Assembly: GCA_023453665.1 (NCBI GenBank)
Contig: JAEXTA010000027.1
Span: forward strand, 1 to 17,953
Length of the DNA stretch: 17,953 nucleotides
Reading direction: 5' to 3'
DNA from: Bacteroidota bacterium
Lineage (GTDB): Bacteria > Bacteroidota > Ignavibacteria > Ignavibacteriales > Ignavibacteriaceae
Of the stretch, positions 15,373-17,953 are shown one piece after another (position 1 is the first letter of the stretch; every line of letters starts with the position of its first letter). The notes beneath the pieces were generated by a model, which worked only from the letters and a program-made list of their open reading frames with translations, did no database searches and was not told the DNA's origin. A program made the translations under genes and the position numbers.

Positions 15373-16899
15373 TCATATGTAATACTGAAATTTTCTAACC
15401 TTTGTTTGAAAATTAGGAATAGCAGTCAGTATCTTTCCAATATTTTCAGAGAATCTTAATGTTACAGGTAACCCATCACCATAAATGCAAGCGTTATAGT
15501 TTAATTTAGTTAGAGCAAGAATATCTTTCATAGCTTGTTCCAGTTCAACTTCTCCCCTGTCAATAATAATTCTTAGTGGATTTGGAATTTCCTTACTTAA
15601 ACTTGTATTTAGTCTTGGAACAAAACCACGAGTCCATAAGTAACCTTCCCTATCACTAATTTTTATTCCAAGTCCACGTAAATTTCCGTAGTTGCACCTT
15701 TCTCCCATTACATCTCTATAAATTTTTAATTTTTCGGTTTTATCTTTAATTACTATTCCTATTAATTTAATTTTTTGCTTTCTAAACGCTATAGCCTCCT
15801 GAAATCCGTTCCATTCTTCATTGGTAAATTTCGCTTTTCCATGAATAAATAACTCTTGTGGAAATCCACCATAGTCTTTTTCATAATATTCTAACGCAAG
15901 ATTAAGAAGTGAAAAAGCAGCAGATTTCGTCAGATGGTATTCATTATTTTCTGATCTGAAATTCCCTACTGTACCCTTAAATACACTTCCATCGCCTGAA
16001 TCTAAAAACATTTGAGCAGCACTGCATACTTGACCACTTTCTTCAATGGTATCCATTTTCTTAAATACTAATCCGAGATAACAAACCTTTGGACGTATCT
16101 CTCCCAGTTTCCAAGGAATTTTTCCAAGTTTATAATATACTGTGGTTGAAATTGACCATGCTAGAAATGCCTGCATATTTTCAGGATATTGAAAATTCCT
16201 TTTATCTCTAAAGTTTAAAGTTGGTTCAACCACTATTTGTACTGGTGTATCTACTCCTTCATTTATTAGTCTTGCTTTAATTAAATGATGAAAATTTGAA
16301 GTTGCATTTATATAATCCATCATTGACTGTTCATACTCTTCATCATCTTCATATGCTAATCGTATCTGACCAGCTTTTTTATGAAATGCAAAATCTTCAA
16401 GTGATTTATTTAGCCTATCACCCAATTTTCCAGGACGGCAGGCATTATAAATACTTAATGGAACAACAATAAAAAAAATATTAGGTCGAGCTTCATCATT
16501 CAGTATAATATCCTTTACTTTTTCGATGTAAAGATTTACCGCATCGACTGTTCTTTGTTTGGCTGATTTTGATTTAAGTTTTATTCTTATTATTTCAGGA
16601 TCAAGAGTGCGTGAAATTACAGGTTCCGATTCCCATTTAACTCCAAATGTTGTTTCAAAACCAGGGAAAGTTGGACGCATTATTGAAGTAGAATAAATGG
16701 GGAGTTTTATCTTCTCCACAAAGTTTTGATAATACTTTATTCCAACTGGTGTACCAATAACTCCAGCTTGAACACTATGTTTCAAAAAAGATTCGTTGGG
16801 ACCAAACAAAACTAATCCATCTCTTGGATCTTCTATTTTTTGTTTATGTCCAAAAGTTAATTTGGGTTCATAGAAATATGAAAGAGAATTATTGATCAT
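15373..16899 (-). CDS. Short prokaryotic Argonaute (MID-PIWI), SPARTA subunit
   Basis: This 508-residue protein matches, along its full length and from memory, the short pAgo of SPARTA systems such as those of Crenotalea and Maribacter (~507 residues). Shared blocks include KIEDPRDGLVLFGP (21-34), RPTFPGFETTFGVKWES (75-91), the LAWSISTTVYYKLGKIPWKLG stretch (246-266), AAQMFLDSGDGSVFKG (294-309), and LALTKLNYNACIYGDGLPVTLRF (461-483) before the C-terminal YYI. The MID domain (about 130-260) binds the 5' end of the guide; PIWI follows (about 260-508). The RNase H strand reads YLGLVF (274-279) and the second reads FIHGKAKF (351-358), without the catalytic aspartates, so it should bind but not cut. 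No PAZ or N domain is present. Its ATG overlaps the TGA of the upstream TIR-APAZ gene (ATGA), as expected for stoichiometric subunits of one heterodimer. Confidence 0.93.
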   Translation of the reverse strand: MINNSLSYFYEPKLTFGHKQKIEDPRDGLVLFGPNESFLKHSVQAGVIGTPVGIKYYQNFVEKIKLPIYSTSIMRPTFPGFETTFGVKWESEPVISRTLDPEIIRIKLKSKSAKQRTVDAVNLYIEKVKDIILNDEARPNIFFIVVPLSIYNACRPGKLGDRLNKSLEDFAFHKKAGQIRLAYEDDEEYEQSMMDYINATSNFHHLIKARLINEGVDTPVQIVVEPTLNFRDKRNFQYPENMQAFLAWSISTTVYYKLGKIPWKLGEIRPKVCYLGLVFKKMDTIEESGQVCSAAQMFLDSGDGSVFKGTVGNFRSENNEYHLTKSAAFSLLNLALEYYEKDYGGFPQELFIHGKAKFTNEEWNGFQEAIAFRKQKIKLIGIVIKDKTEKLKIYRDVMGERCNYGNLRGLGIKISDREGYLWTRGFVPRLNTSLSKEIPNPLRIIIDRGEVELEQAMKDILALTKLNYNACIYGDGLPVTLRFSENIGKILTAIPNFQTKVRKFQYYI

Positions 16900-17953
16900 T
16901 CATCTTCAATCTTTTCTGGCTCTTGATAACCAACTTTTGAATTCCATTCTAATGGAAGTGTTTCGATTGTTAAAAATGACATGCCACTTAAATTAATAAT
17001 AATATTTTTTTTGTCTTCAGTATTTGATACCACAGTCATTGCAGATAATAGTAGTTCGTACCATTTCCTATTGTACCAATTCTTCCCCACCTTACGCCTT
17101 AGTTGATGTTTTAACGTATCATTTTGTAAAAGTTTACCATCACCTGAAGAAAAAACAATGTGAGACGTGATGAAGTATGCAGGAATAGGAAACAAGAAAG
17201 CATTGATACCAATCGCAAAATGCCATATAAATTCTTTTTCCTTGCCCGATAGTTGCCGTCTGTTTTTTCCCAGATGTTTCAGATCTATAAAATCCTTTGT
17301 CACAAAGTAAAAGATTTCCTTATTTCCTGATAACTGTGATTTAATAATTTCCTGTTTGAGAAAATTCATAAATGCCATATTTAATATTTCGACTAATTTA
17401 TTATTCGGTACTTTAATTTCCCTTTCATTATCAAATTGAATCGGTTTTTTTTCAAAAAAATTATTAGTAGCTAATTGTAAATAAGTATCATACTCAAAAT
17501 AATTTACAACCTCGCTGGGTTCACAAAAAGTAATTATTAGATTGTTTTCAATTTTTTTGGGATATGGTAAGTTATATGGCGAGTTATCAAGACCAAATTT
17601 TAAATCATAAATATAAATCTGTTGTGGCAGGCTAATGGGAAACCAGTTGGTAAAATACCTTTCCTCTTTATGAAAGATATTCTCCTTAATTCGAAGCGCT
17701 TTGTACCAATCATTAATGATTGGTTGTGAATCATTTGAATTCTGTTTAGGAAATATTTCATCTTTCTCTAACAAGTCCAAAAGTTTTTTGAGACCCTCAG
17801 CCCACCCATTGCAGAAATCAGACCCTTCAAATCCAACAATAGTTATATCAAAGTCATTCCAATTAGAGGTATCAATTCTTAGTGGGATTACAATTTTGGG
17901 ATTAGAATGTAATAGAGTCATCAGTCTTGCTAATTCTCGACTTACTCCTGTAC
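16896..17953 (-). CDS. TIR-APAZ protein, SPARTA effector subunit (N-terminus beyond window edge)
   Basis: This is the effector partner of the short Argonaute. Its frame is open to the window edge; 351 codons are visible. The first in-frame ATG (17921) is not the true start: the ten residues before it (TGVSRELARL) and what follows (KIVIPLRID) match the end of the TIR domain in known TIR-APAZ proteins. Numbered from that M, the linker has DFCNGWAEGLKKLLDLLEK (35-53). The APAZ domain shows TNWFPISLP (91-99), WHFAIG (233-238), ITSHIVF (251-257) and LRRKVGKNWYNRKWYELLL (274-292), all recalled from SPARTA TIR-APAZ sequences. APAZ takes the place of the missing N/PAZ lobes and holds the guide-target duplex; TIR hydrolyses NAD(P)+ after target-driven oligomerisation. 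The TIR catalytic Glu is outside the window, so activity cannot be judged. Confidence 0.88.
   Translation of the reverse strand, partial: TGVSRELARLMTLLHSNPKIVIPLRIDTSNWNDFDITIVGFEGSDFCNGWAEGLKKLLDLLEKDEIFPKQNSNDSQPIINDWYKALRIKENIFHKEERYFTNWFPISLPQQIYIYDLKFGLDNSPYNLPYPKKIENNLIITFCEPSEVVNYFEYDTYLQLATNNFFEKKPIQFDNEREIKVPNNKLVEILNMAFMNFLKQEIIKSQLSGNKEIFYFVTKDFIDLKHLGKNRRQLSGKEKEFIWHFAIGINAFLFPIPAYFITSHIVFSSGDGKLLQNDTLKHQLRRKVGKNWYNRKWYELLLSAMTVVSNTEDKKNIIINLSGMSFLTIETLPLEWNSKVGYQEPEKIEDE

Larger units (their letters stand above)
13269..17953. mobile_element. Integrated element carrying a SPARTA defence cassette (left end only)
   Basis: The left boundary is placed where the tRNA-Leu sequence stops. 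A tyrosine recombinase follows at once, and then a - strand defence operon enters from the right edge. The layout (tRNA site, integrase facing inward, defence cargo) is that of an integrative island. The right end, the second attachment site and any replication or transfer genes are not in this window, so size and type are unknown. Genes inside are visibly more AT-rich, with long A/T runs in 14350-15370 compared with the aminoacyl-tRNA synthetase region; I did not compute values. Confidence 0.55.

Overview
The window looks like a chromosome segment from the Bacteroidota/Chlorobi/Ignavibacteria branch, with Ignavibacteriales-like gene content. This rests on AT-rich coding DNA, a TTG/TAnnTTTG-type promoter, start codons mostly without strong Shine-Dalgarno sequences, a PorV/PorQ-type outer-membrane barrel, a helix-hairpin-helix/barrel envelope protein, and several proteins that read like that group. 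Species cannot be fixed from the sequence.

Positions 1-13200 are core-like. Two + strand envelope genes overlap by one base (PorV/PorQ-like barrel, then an HhH-domain protein). They converge on a - strand pair, an AbgT-family transporter followed by a type II NADH dehydrogenase. A 205 bp divergent intergenic region then leads to a soluble GAF-histidine kinase-REC-REC-REC hybrid regulator and to glutamyl-tRNA synthetase. Converging on these is a - strand cluster: GlnRS (GTG start), a SatD-family protein with an HTH tail, and a DUF3307 membrane protein. A regular 29-bp palindromic repeat array lies between satD and the DUF3307 gene.

Positions 13200-17953 are accessory. A tRNA-Leu(CAA) gene with its own promoter is intact only from the acceptor 5' strand through the anticodon stem and the start of the variable arm; its T arm and 3' acceptor strand are absent from the window. 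A tyrosine recombinase starts about 90 bp after the break, which marks the left end of an integrated element. Its cargo, on the - strand and running in from beyond the right edge, is a SPARTA-type defence operon: a TIR-APAZ protein (N-terminus cut off by the window), a short catalytically dead MID-PIWI Argonaute (4-base ATGA overlap), and 31 bp downstream an unrecognised six-helix membrane protein in the same orientation. In known SPARTA systems the pAgo/TIR-APAZ heterodimer is programmed by guide RNA, recognises invading (plasmid) ssDNA, oligomerises and depletes NAD(P)+, killing or arresting the cell.

The best leads are the membrane gene attached to SPARTA, the broken tRNA-Leu/integrase junction with a repeated anticodon-loop sequence, and the operator-like array beside satD. 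SPARTA itself is a described family, so the novelty, if any, lies in the third gene and the vehicle.
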